Of a stretch of DNA of 64,000 nucleotides, positions 7,475 to 14,279 are shown one piece after another. The notes beneath the pieces were generated by a model. It was not told the origin of the DNA. It saw nothing but the letters and a program-made list of their open reading frames with translations, and did no database searches. Origin of the DNA: a virus; the IMG/VR virus record IMGVR_UViG_3300025012_000045, positions 36,075-100,074 of that record, one strand, 5' to 3'. Position 1 is the stretch's first letter. The number at the start of each line of letters is the position of its first letter. A program made the translations under genes and the position numbers.

Positions 7475-8086
7475 TTAATTTTTATTAAAAACGTGCTCAG
7501 CATTATTTGTTGTTTTTTCACATATCCCATTAAATGTTGACCAATACATTTTAACTGATGAAGTAATTATTTTATTATTAAAATTTATTATGTATTTTTT
7601 TTCTATAATGCTACATGCGCCATATATTAGATTTTTATCTAATAAAAATTCATTATGTCCCCTTGAAGTTTTCCATCCATCCATAATTTTTTCTATAATA
7701 TAAAACATATCACGGATATTAGTATCATAAGTCCCAAAGTAAAAATTTTCACCCCAGCACATAATATCATTTTTATTTTTTACATATTTATTAAATCTAT
7801 CTTTTAATGTTTTCAATTGTAAAAAATTATCTTTTTGATTTTCTTTATGCCCAGCATATGCAATTATAGAATCTTTATCATCTATTATTGAATCGGTTTG
7901 TAGTGATAAATATGTTGAATGATGGACAGACATATTATATACTTCTTCGTTCCAAATAAGTTCATTTAGTCCATTTGATACTCTGTATTCATTAATTTTT
8001 TCAAATAATAGAGAATCATATTTGGTTTGTGAGAATAAATTAAACCAAATAAAAGTTAAAAATAATATCATTATAAGTTTTTTCAT
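7475..8086 (-). CDS. Exported CAP-domain (SCP/PR-1-like) protein
   Basis: 203 residues. Residues 1-20 are a clear signal peptide ending FSQ. The CAP fold shows in order: LLFEKINEYRVSNGLNELIW, the H of VHHSTYL, AGHKE, WGENFYFG and GWKTSRGHNEFLLD...YGACS. The paired His and Glu residues of the CAP cavity appear to be present. CAP proteins are secreted and often act on membranes or lipids. The gene has a host-type promoter and so is probably expressed early. A phage-borne exported CAP protein is unusual. Confidence 0.75.
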   Translation of the reverse strand: MKKLIMILFLTFIWFNLFSQTKYDSLLFEKINEYRVSNGLNELIWNEEVYNMSVHHSTYLSLQTDSIIDDKDSIIAYAGHKENQKDNFLQLKTLKDRFNKYVKNKNDIMCWGENFYFGTYDTNIRDMFYIIEKIMDGWKTSRGHNEFLLDKNLIYGACSIIEKKYIINFNNKIITSSVKMYWSTFNGICEKTTNNAEHVFNKN

Positions 8087-8129
8087 TGTTTTTATGTTTT
8101 AATTATCAAATAAATATCATTTCATAATA

Positions 8130-8160
8130 CAAAGGTAAGTATAATTTTTGACATATCCAA
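8130..8160 (-). promoter_or_regulatory. Host-type (-33/-7) promoter
   Basis: Minus strand TTG (8158-8160), 20-nt spacer, TACCTTTG (8130-8137). It drives the CAP-domain gene. Confidence 0.75.
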
Positions 8161-8161
8161 A

Positions 8162-8644
8162 TTATTTCAAAGAAAAATCAATTATATTAACTAATTCATT
8201 ATCTAGAAATTCTTTGTTTATAGTACCGTCAGATAATTTTTTAGATACCCTATCAAAAAATCCCCTTACTAAAGGTATTAATCCCTCAATGTTAATATTT
8301 TCTTTTGAAACTAATCCTTCTTTTTTAATCATTGCTATCTCTATCCATTTTTCAAAATTTTCTTCTTCTGGTTCTACTGGTCCAGTATATAATAAATCAA
8401 AGTAGATTTCTTTTTTTAATCTTTTGTTATTAGGCTTTGTTCTATATATATTTAATTGAAGTAGTTTTCCTACTATTTCTTTTTTCCAGTGATTTACATT
8501 TTCTTTTTCATGTGGAAAAGTTATAATATAAAATATATGATTCAAAATATCATCAGAAATATTATTTAAAAGAATTTCCAGTCTTTTCCTCTCAACTGCC
8601 AATTCAGTCATAAGAATTGATTCGTATATGGACATTAATTTCAT
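8162..8644 (-). CDS. Hypothetical protein
   Basis: 160 residues, start MKLMSIYESILM, mostly alpha-helical and charged, no signal peptide. It is the only gene behind the promoter at 8684-8714, since a new promoter for the next gene begins right after its stop. No domain recognised. Confidence 0.65.
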   Translation of the reverse strand: MKLMSIYESILMTELAVERKRLEILLNNISDDILNHIFYIITFPHEKENVNHWKKEIVGKLLQLNIYRTKPNNKRLKKEIYFDLLYTGPVEPEEENFEKWIEIAMIKKEGLVSKENINIEGLIPLVRGFFDRVSKKLSDGTINKEFLDNELVNIIDFSLK

Positions 8645-8683
8645 TTTCTTTAAATTTAATATTTTTAATTGTTAATTAGAATA

Positions 8684-8714
8684 CAAAGGTAAGTATAATT
8701 TTTGACATTTCCAA
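8684..8714 (-). promoter_or_regulatory. Host-type (-33/-7) promoter
   Basis: Minus strand TTG (8712-8714), 20-nt spacer, TACCTTTG (8684-8691). The sequence upstream (to about 8733) repeats that upstream of the promoters at 6357, 27895 and 63876. Confidence 0.75.
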
Positions 8715-8731
8715 ATATAAAGTGAATTATT

Positions 8732-9148
8732 TTAATAGTTAATTAATGTTTTCATTCTATTCAATTGTTCATATAAACCAGACCCATAATAAATTTTTTT
8801 ATTTATTTCTTCTAATATTTTTTTAAAATTAGTCCAATATTTTTTATCTTGTGGTTTAGATTTTTTTATTACTACTTCTAATTTTTCAATTAAACATTGA
8901 TTAATATCGTATTTATTACTTTCTTTCCAACACATATTATAAGCTTTTGTTTTTTCAAATTCTTTCATTTGAGCCGTATAAGTATCCTCACGAATTCCAA
9001 ACCTTTTTAAAATTTCTAGTATATCAGAATTATCTAATGTTTTTTTATCAAAATAAGTCCCACTCCCACCAAGTTCTCTTGATAATTTTTCTGCTGTACT
9101 TGCGGCTCTTATTAATGGCTCAAATTCATGTGGTTGTTTTTCTGGCAT
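8732..9148 (-). CDS. Hypothetical late protein
   Basis: 138 residues, start MPEKQPHEFEPLIRAAS, helical and charged. A TATTTATA motif 17 nt upstream suggests late expression and a virion or assembly role. No domain recognised. Confidence 0.6.
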   Translation of the reverse strand: MPEKQPHEFEPLIRAASTAEKLSRELGGSGTYFDKKTLDNSDILEILKRFGIREDTYTAQMKEFEKTKAYNMCWKESNKYDINQCLIEKLEVVIKKSKPQDKKYWTNFKKILEEINKKIYYGSGLYEQLNRMKTLINY

Positions 9149-9164
9149 CTTAAATATATTTTTA

Positions 9165-9172
9165 TATAAATA
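9165..9172 (-). promoter_or_regulatory. Late-type promoter motif TATTTATA
   Basis: Minus strand GATATTTATATAAA, 17 nt before the ATG at 9148. Confidence 0.55.
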
Positions 9173-9206
9173 TCACTTAAATATAAAAAATTAATTATTT
9201 TTGCTA

Positions 9207-9237
9207 TTGACTTTTTCAAATATTATGTTTATCTTTG
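9207..9237 (+). promoter_or_regulatory. Host-type (-33/-7) promoter
   Basis: TTGAC at 9207, 20-nt spacer, TATCTTTG at 9230-9237. The leader to ATG 9316 also holds a possible 10-codon ORF at 9270. Confidence 0.7.
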
Positions 9238-9315
9238 TATTATATATTAAAAAAATAAAGAACAATAAAATGAAATTTTTATTGCTATTCTATAATCTTT
9301 AGAATTAAATAAATT

Positions 9316-9555
9316 ATGAAAAATATATTAAATAAAATTGGAATGTTTTTGATCAAAAAACTTCATTTATTGTTAGTTATCACACATTTTAAAAAAGGGG
9401 AATTTATAACAGAAGAATCCATACAAATATTAAAAGAATGTGTATTAGACCTCAAAAAATGTAATCAAACATTAGACAGAATAGACAAGGGACTTGAAGA
9501 TTATGAAATGAAATTAATAGAGGACGATTTTAATAATAAAATAAACTACAATTAA
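9316..9555 (+). CDS. Small protein with VITHFKK segment
   Basis: 79 residues. The N-terminus is amphipathic (KIGMFLIKKLHLLLVITHFKK), the rest a helical, coiled-coil-like region. The VITHFKK segment and its DNA recur in the gene at 9808. Function unknown. Confidence 0.55.
   Translation: MKNILNKIGMFLIKKLHLLLVITHFKKGEFITEESIQILKECVLDLKKCNQTLDRIDKGLEDYEMKLIEDDFNNKINYN
9375..9396 (+). repeat. 22-bp direct repeat, copy 1
   Basis: Identical to 9837-9858. It contains the core GTTATCACACATTTTAA. A degenerate copy in inverted orientation lies at 13233-13250. Confidence 0.7.
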
Positions 9556-9557
9556 TA

Positions 9558-9725
9558 TTACCAAATATGTTCTCTTTTTAAACTACCCATTTTTTCTATT
9601 GACTTATTATGATAATCTCTTAATTTTTCAACACGTTCCTCAATTTTATTTAGTTTCTCACTTAATACTTTGACTTCTTTTTGAAGTTCCTGAACTATTT
9701 TATTGATATTGTTTTCCATAGACAT
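9558..9725 (-). CDS. Small coiled-coil protein
   Basis: 55 residues, start MSMENNINKIVQELQKE, with heptad leucines and valines (VKVLSEKLNKIEERVEKL). It is convergent with the gene at 9316. The sequence upstream has TAAATTTG on the minus strand, a possible -7 box with a poorly spaced TTG. Likely a small oligomeric protein. Confidence 0.55.
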   Translation of the reverse strand: MSMENNINKIVQELQKEVKVLSEKLNKIEERVEKLRDYHNKSIEKMGSLKREHIW

Positions 9726-9807
9726 TTTTGTTGGTGTTTACAAATTTACAACATTTTACTCTTTACAAAAATAAAAATTAGATTATATTTATAAAAAAAA
9801 TAAAATT

Positions 9808-10080
9808 ATGAAAAAAATAATTTACTTCTTTATACAAGTTATCACACATTTTAAAAAAACATTTCAGTATTTTGACAGACATTTTAAAAAAAGACGACAG
9901 AAAAGTGAATTTAGAAAAATGACATTAGACCATCTTGACACACTTAAAAGTTTACCAAAACAAAATAGAAAAGAATATTTAAAAAGATTGGATTATATGG
10001 AAAATACATTAGGATTTCTTGGACGAGATTTTGTAGCCAGAAAACGTTTCTTCAACAGACTTCAAAATTTCTTCAATTGA
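9808..10080 (+). CDS. Small basic protein
   Basis: 90 residues, very basic (HFKKRRQKSEFRK, RKRFFNRLQ), with an aromatic N-terminus that shares VITHFKK with the gene at 9316. Its 3' end overlaps the minus-strand gene at 10009 by 72 nt, so one of the two may be shorter or not expressed. Nucleic-acid binding is possible. Confidence 0.5.
   Translation: MKKIIYFFIQVITHFKKTFQYFDRHFKKRRQKSEFRKMTLDHLDTLKSLPKQNRKEYLKRLDYMENTLGFLGRDFVARKRFFNRLQNFFN
9837..9858 (+). repeat. 22-bp direct repeat, copy 2
   Basis: Identical to 9375-9396, in the same reading frame of a different small gene. Confidence 0.7.
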
Positions 10081-10380
10081 AATATAATCCATTAAAATTA
10101 TGTTTTGGAATTCATATAAGTTTTTAGGTTTTATTTGTTCTTCAAAACGTCTCATAACATCACCGTTACGTGAAGATAAAATATTATAATACATATCATC
10201 AGTTATGACTGTAAATTTATTAGGGTTGTTTCTTTTGACAATATCAAAAATTTTATATGAATATGTGTCAAAATTTTTATTTTCAAACAAATTTCTTAAC
10301 TCTTTGACTTGACTTTTATTAAAATATTTAATACCAAATAAAAAACGATATTGTTTACTTGATTTAATTTTGTTAAACAT
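10009..10380 (-). CDS. Hypothetical protein
   Basis: 123 residues, start MFNKIKSSKQYRFLFG, with normal amino-acid usage (FTVITDDMYYNILSSRNGDVMRRFEEQ). The C-terminal 24 codons overlap the opposing gene at 9808. It lies downstream of the XRE repressor gene on the same strand. No domain recognised. Confidence 0.6.
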   Translation of the reverse strand: MFNKIKSSKQYRFLFGIKYFNKSQVKELRNLFENKNFDTYSYKIFDIVKRNNPNKFTVITDDMYYNILSSRNGDVMRRFEEQIKPKNLYEFQNIILMDYISIEEILKSVEETFSGYKISSKKS

Positions 10381-10429
10381 ATTAAAAAAATTAAAGGGGT
10401 GTTTTATCCGATTAAACTACAGGGACATT

Positions 10430-10657
10430 TTATTCATTATCAAATTCATTAAAAAATTCCTCAAATGTAATATTCAAATATTTACAAATCAAATCCAATG
10501 TTATTATCCCAATATTTCTGTTTGCCAGTTCAATTCTTCCTATGTTTATTCCAGTATCAAAAAAAAATACTTCCTGTGTTATTTTTCTTTCCTCTCTTAA
10601 CTGTTTTATTCTCAAACCTATTTTCTTCAACAATATCTCATTTTTCCTCTTTCCCAT
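10430..10657 (-). CDS. XRE-family helix-turn-helix regulator
   Basis: 75 residues covering one HTH_3 domain: IGLRIKQLREERKITQE (helices 1-2), a recognition region around GINIGRIELANR, then LDLICKYLNITFEEFF (helices 4-5). The spacing is that of Cro/C1-type repressors. It is divergent from the gene at 10754, whose promoter (10712-10742) is a likely operator region. The canonical S..I...E signature is altered to GRIELANRN. Confidence 0.8.
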   Translation of the reverse strand: MGKRKNEILLKKIGLRIKQLREERKITQEVFFFDTGINIGRIELANRNIGIITLDLICKYLNITFEEFFNEFDNE

Positions 10658-10711
10658 GATAAAAAATTTGTGGGAAAGAACAGATTAAATAAAAAAATTA
10701 TTAAATACCAT

Positions 10712-10742
10712 TTGGTATTTTCAATAATTATGTTTTTCTTTG
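10712..10742 (+). promoter_or_regulatory. Host-type (-33/-7) promoter (variant)
   Basis: TTG at 10712, exact 20-nt spacer, TTTCTTTG at 10735-10742 (one mismatch to TAnnTTTG). It sets the start of the next gene at 10754. Confidence 0.55.
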
Positions 10743-10753
10743 TCGGTTTAAAA

Positions 10754-11191
10754 ATGAGAAAAAAAAGTCAAAATATATTTTTTCATATTATTTTTCCTTT
10801 ATTTGTTGGGGGAATGATATATATTCTGTTTCGTAATGAAAATCTATTAATGTTCAGATGGTTTGAATTTTGGGGACTAAATGATTTAATATTGAATATA
10901 AGAAGATTGGTTAATGGTATTCAATTATTTGAATGGGTTTTATATTCTTTACCAAATGGTTTATGGATTTATTCTTTAATATCATTTATGATAATATTAT
11001 GGAATAAGAAAATAAATTTGGATAATATTTTATGGTTTATTATAATAATATCATTGGGGATTTTTTGGGAAATATGTCAGGGAATTGAAATTATAAGTGG
11101 TACATTTGATTGGATTGATTTGATTTTTTGTTTTGTTTTATCCGTTATTTCTTTATTTCAAATTAAAATTATTAACCTTAAAAAAATATAA
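10754..11191 (+). CDS. Integral membrane protein, VanZ-like
   Basis: 145 residues from ATG 10754. The open frame extends upstream to a GTG, but that part contains the promoter. It has four to five hydrophobic segments. The C-terminal part (EICQGIEIISGTFDWIDLIF) has the E..Q...gtfD..D pattern seen in VanZ-like membrane proteins. The similarity is weak and function in a phage is unclear. It heads a run of predicted exported proteins. Confidence 0.55.
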   Translation: MRKKSQNIFFHIIFPLFVGGMIYILFRNENLLMFRWFEFWGLNDLILNIRRLVNGIQLFEWVLYSLPNGLWIYSLISFMIILWNKKINLDNILWFIIIISLGIFWEICQGIEIISGTFDWIDLIFCFVLSVISLFQIKIINLKKI

Positions 11192-11195
11192 AATT

Positions 11196-11459
11196 ATGAA
11201 AACAATAAAACATTTAATTTCGGTATTGATTATTGGGTTTTTTATTATTATAGGAGTAGGAAGTAATAATGATAATAATACAACCAAAACAGAGGAAAAA
11301 GAATATAATTATGTACAATGTTGTAAAAATTGTAAAGGTAAGGGTACTGTTAGAGAATTTAGTAACAAAACTTATGATTGGGTGTACAGTTCTTGTCCAA
11401 ATTGTAATGGTACGGGAGAAAATATTTATAAAGAAAAAGGTCAATGGAGATGTTTGTAA
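11196..11459 (+). CDS. Membrane-anchored/exported CxxCxGxG zinc-finger protein
   Basis: 87 residues. The N-terminal hydrophobic helix (HLISVLIIGFFIIIGVG) is a signal or anchor. Two DnaJ-type zinc motifs follow, CKNCKGKG and CPNCNGTG, half of the four in a DnaJ central domain. It lies 4 nt after the membrane protein gene. A tandem paralog follows at 11502 and a soluble relative is at 48568. Partner unknown. Confidence 0.75.
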   Translation: MKTIKHLISVLIIGFFIIIGVGSNNDNNTTKTEEKEYNYVQCCKNCKGKGTVREFSNKTYDWVYSSCPNCNGTGENIYKEKGQWRCL

Positions 11460-11501
11460 CTAGAAATTATAAATTCTCCTTTGTTATAAAATCTATAAAT
11501 T

Positions 11502-11762
11502 ATGAAAACAATAAGACACATTTTATCAGGGTTATCTATTATATTTTATATTTTTCTAGGATTTGGAAGTGATGATTCTACTTCATCAACTGATGAAACA
11601 AAAGATAACTCAACAAGAGAAAAAAAATCAACATGTTGTTGTCATTGTTATGGGTTGGGTAAAAGATTAAATGAAATAACAGGTGAATATGGAATATGTA
11701 ATTCTTGTGATGGAACTGGTAAAGATATATATAATGTAACTGGTAGATGTAATTGTAACTAG
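11502..11762 (+). CDS. Exported CxxCxGxG protein, tandem paralog
   Basis: 86 residues. Same design as 11196-11459: MKTIRHILSGLSI signal/anchor, a Ser/Thr/Asp linker, then CCCHCYGLG and CNSCDGTG. The N-terminal MKTI(K/R)H and the spacing between motifs are conserved, showing a recent tandem duplication. Confidence 0.75.
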   Translation: MKTIRHILSGLSIIFYIFLGFGSDDSTSSTDETKDNSTREKKSTCCCHCYGLGKRLNEITGEYGICNSCDGTGKDIYNVTGRCNCN

Positions 11763-11786
11763 TAAATATAATTATCATTAAAAATT

Positions 11787-12401
11787 ATGAAAAATTTATT
11801 TTTAATAGGATTTCTTATAATACAAATAATAAATACATATTCACAAACATATTCAGTGGAATATATTCGGTCTGAAACAACGAAATACTTGGAAAGATGT
11901 AAAGGAAGTATGTTATATCTTTATGGAGATAAAACTCCTTCTATGTGTAAAAACTCTCCTTACTGGGGTAAGAAAAAAATATACGAGCCAGAGATGATTG
12001 ACGAAACCACCTATTCAGGTAAAATGATCAGATATTTTGAGGGGACAAATAATATTTGTACAATTTCCTATTACTCAACTGGAAAAGAAACCAAAGATAT
12101 TTTATTTCATCCAGATGGGACGATTTATTCAATAATAAAATATCAATATGGGAAAAAAGAAGGGGAAGTAACTTTTGTTGACAGAAAAGGGAAAATAATA
12201 TTAATAGGTAACTATGAAAATGACGACCCTGTTGGTAATTGGTATACTCCTACTTGGTGGGATAATGGTTTTCCTATTACAAGTTCTTATGCCCGTAATC
12301 AATTTCCAGGTGCCATAGATGAAATGGTTCAAATAATACAATTTTATAAAAATAGTCATTATAGATTTATAGGTAATTTAGATATTCAAAATTGTGAATA
12401 A
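11787..12401 (+). CDS. Exported MORN-variant repeat protein
   Basis: 204 residues. The signal peptide ends TYSQ at about residue 20. Residues ~85-160 have the Bacteroidota MORN-variant pattern (YYSTGKETKDILFHPDG, YQYGKKEGEVTFVDRKGK, GNYENDDPVGNW). Such proteins are usually periplasmic or surface-exposed. Its 3' end overlaps the next gene by 8 nt. Confidence 0.7.
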   Translation: MKNLFLIGFLIIQIINTYSQTYSVEYIRSETTKYLERCKGSMLYLYGDKTPSMCKNSPYWGKKKIYEPEMIDETTYSGKMIRYFEGTNNICTISYYSTGKETKDILFHPDGTIYSIIKYQYGKKEGEVTFVDRKGKIILIGNYENDDPVGNWYTPTWWDNGFPITSSYARNQFPGAIDEMVQIIQFYKNSHYRFIGNLDIQNCE

Positions 12402-12711
12402 ATTATTTCTTTTCATCATTTTATTATTCTCGTTAAAATCAGACAGAATATTTATTAACACTGACTGTTCTTTCAAAGGTCATAAACTATACGGAAAAAT
12501 ACAATATGTTGACAAATTCCCTGACGTTAAAGTACAGGTAGTTGATAATTTTCCAGATTTAAAAGTACAAATAGTTGACAATTTCCCAGACAAGTGTGGA
12601 AAATGGAAGATTGTTAAAGAATTCCCAGACCTTAAAGTTCAAATTGTAAAATCTTTCCCAGATATTAAAATTCAGTATGTTGACAAATTTCCAGGGTTAA
12701 ACAAAAATTAA
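12394..12711 (+). CDS. Exported FPD-repeat protein
   Basis: 105 residues. A hydrophobic signal sequence (residues 3-14) is followed by about six copies of an 11-residue repeat of the form VQ-V-VD-FPDLK, for example KVQVVDNFPDLK. One insertion (KCGKWKIVKE) breaks the series. The repeats alternate beta-prone and turn residues, suggesting a small solenoid. No function known. Confidence 0.7.
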   Translation: MNKLFLFIILLFSLKSDRIFINTDCSFKGHKLYGKIQYVDKFPDVKVQVVDNFPDLKVQIVDNFPDKCGKWKIVKEFPDLKVQIVKSFPDIKIQYVDKFPGLNKN

Positions 12712-12715
12712 ATCT

Positions 12716-12991
12716 TTGTCTCTAAAAAAAGAACAAGTCAAAGAATTGTCTGAATTATTAACAGATGAGGATATTTTTATAGTTTTTATAAAACTTGTAG
12801 AATTTTTACAGTCAGAAATTAATGAGTTTATTGGTTCCAATAAAAATGAAATTGTTAAAGATTTTATGAACTCTAGTTTTGTTAAACATGATTATTCTGA
12901 AATATCAAATGAAAATAAAGAAGAAATTTTAAAATTGACCTATTATCACTTAAAACAATACTTTCTAAAAAAACTAGATAGAACAACTTAA
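12716..12991 (+). CDS. Hypothetical protein, probable TTG start
   Basis: 91 residues, helical and acidic (EQVKELSELLTDEDIFIVF). There is no ATG near the 5' end. TTG at 12716 is the best start, 4 nt after the preceding stop, suggesting translational coupling. It converges with the gene at 12974 (18-nt overlap). Confidence 0.45.
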   Translation: MSLKKEQVKELSELLTDEDIFIVFIKLVEFLQSEINEFIGSNKNEIVKDFMNSSFVKHDYSEISNENKEEILKLTYYHLKQYFLKKLDRTT

Positions 12992-13174
12992 TTTTTTCAA
13001 TCTATCATTAACGTCTTTAATTATCCAAGAAATTGTTAACATATCATAAAGTATTTTTGATTTTTCCATCTCACATTTGACACCTTTTGTTTTCCATAAA
13101 TAACATGGATGAACTAACATTTTTTCAATAGTATCAGTTTTACAATAATCTATTTTTGGTTTTTCATTTTTCAT
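12974..13174 (-). CDS. Small Cys-containing protein
   Basis: 66 residues with four cysteines (DYCKT, HPCYLW, VKCEME, LSCSI). No standard zinc motif. No domain recognised. Confidence 0.45.
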   Translation of the reverse strand: MKNEKPKIDYCKTDTIEKMLVHPCYLWKTKGVKCEMEKSKILYDMLTISWIIKDVNDRLKKLSCSI

Positions 13175-13232
13175 ACACCTATAAATATACAGACAAGGAA
13201 TTTTTTAATATTCTGACAATAACGGAGGACAT

Positions 13233-13363
13233 TAAAACGTGTGATAACAAAGGGTTTAAGAAATGGTTTAGGATTGTGTGTGAGGTTATTTTGAATTATT
13301 CACTTACTTTTGTGTTTATATGACAGTTTTGTAATTTTTTAAACCACCACTTCTCAAACCCTT
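13233..13363. repeat. Structured intergenic region with inverted repeats
   Basis: No gene is visible from 13175 to 13437. It holds TTAAAACGTGTGATAAC, a near-copy in reverse orientation of the 22-bp repeat at 9375/9837. It also has a long imperfect inverted repeat: AAGGGTTT.AGAA.TGGTTTA at 13250-13270 against 13340-13362. A TACTTTTG -7-like box (13305-13312) lies between the arms. A small RNA, an operator or an origin-type element are all possible. Confidence 0.4.
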
Positions 13364-13437
13364 AAAACGTTATTTTTTGTTAAATATTATTTACTTTTAT
13401 TATTTTATTAGTATTTTTGTATTAAATAAGTAATAAA

Positions 13438-13659
13438 ATGAAAAAAAATAAACAAACATTAAGTCAGAGAAGAAGAAAGGCAACAAAACAAAAGAAAAAA
13501 CATGATAAGGATTCTAAAAATAGGCCCAAAAGATTATTAAGTTTTAAAAGGGGACGAGCACAAATGGCATATACTTTCAATAAAAAAAGAATTGAGGAAA
13601 TTCAAAAGATTCTTAAAGAACAATCAGAAGGGAAAGAAAGTATTATTGAAAATAAATGA
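13438..13659 (+). CDS. Small highly basic protein
   Basis: 73 residues. The N-terminal half is Lys/Arg-rich (SQRRRKATKQKKKHDKDSK), the C-terminal half helical. ATG follows TAATAAA. A TATTTTTG box at 13412-13419 may be the promoter. The composition suggests DNA or RNA binding. Confidence 0.55.
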   Translation: MKKNKQTLSQRRRKATKQKKKHDKDSKNRPKRLLSFKRGRAQMAYTFNKKRIEEIQKILKEQSEGKESIIENK

Positions 13660-13697
13660 AAGGTCAATAAATAAATGATTTTTTTGAAATTAACTGA

Positions 13698-13705
13698 TAT
13701 TTATA
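13698..13705 (+). promoter_or_regulatory. Late-type promoter motif TATTTATA
   Basis: CTGATATTTATATAAAT, 46 nt before ATG 13752. Confidence 0.5.
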
Positions 13706-13751
13706 TAAATAAAATAATTATTTTTAATTAAAAATGAAAGGAGTAAAAATT

Positions 13752-14135
13752 ATGAAAAAACTGTTTAAAATATTTCTTGGTATTGTAATGTTTATGTTTG
13801 TTACAATACAAGTGAAAGGACAAGATTCAATAGTTGATAATAAATCAATTTCTAATCTTAATGGGGTAATTACTTCATTAAAAGAGTTAAACGATAATAA
13901 TTTAGTAAATATTATTAATACTTTAGAAAAATTATCTACTGAAACATTGGGAGTTTGTCAATTTCAAGAATTATCTTCAAGGGAAAAGGAAGAAGTTGTT
14001 TTTGTTATAGATAATGTTAATTTTACTTTGAGTAAAATTAATTATGGTTCCTATGATAGTGTTATTGTAAATTTGGAAGAAATATTAAAAGAATATAGCT
14101 CATATGGAAATTTGAAAAACAGTATTGTAAAATAA
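13752..14135 (+). CDS. Exported small protein
   Basis: 127 residues from ATG 13752 (AAAATTATG context). An in-frame ATG at 13734 would add six residues in front of the signal peptide. Signal peptide to about residue 22 (FMFVTIQVKGQ). The mature part is helical with one Cys. A strong terminator follows. The late motif suggests late expression. Unknown function. Confidence 0.6.
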   Translation: MKKLFKIFLGIVMFMFVTIQVKGQDSIVDNKSISNLNGVITSLKELNDNNLVNIINTLEKLSTETLGVCQFQELSSREKEEVVFVIDNVNFTLSKINYGSYDSVIVNLEEILKEYSSYGNLKNSIVK

Positions 14136-14164
14136 AGTATTGCGTCTCAGGGGTGAATGTTATC

Positions 14165-14197
14165 AAGGTTAGATATTAATTTATCTAACCTTTTTTT
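14165..14197 (+). terminator. Rho-independent terminator
   Basis: An 11-bp perfect stem AAGGTTAGATA / TATCTAACCTT (14165-14175 with 14182-14192), a 6-nt loop, and a T7 tail. It separates the exported-protein gene from the TnpB element. Confidence 0.85.
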
Positions 14198-14241
14198 ATG
14201 CGTTTTTTTGGGAAATAATTGGGTTTTTTTGATTTAATAGA

Positions 14242-14249
14242 TATTTATA
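14242..14249 (+). promoter_or_regulatory. Late-type promoter motif TATTTATA
   Basis: AGATATTTATAATATG, outside the left hairpin of the TnpB element. The ATG at 14252 opens only a 9-codon frame, so this promoter may originally have served the virion gene at 15609, now separated from it by the insertion. Confidence 0.45.
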
Positions 14250-14279
14250 ATATGAAAAATAATACATCAGTTAATTACT

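Noticed and set aside
10670-10753. GTG start giving a longer VanZ-like protein
   Set aside because: The extension overlaps a -33/-7 promoter (10712-10742), and ATG 10754 fits the leader.
13734-13751. Upstream ATG with an AAAGGAG that looks like a Shine-Dalgarno
   Set aside because: Genes here do not use such sites, and ATG 13752 places the signal peptide correctly.
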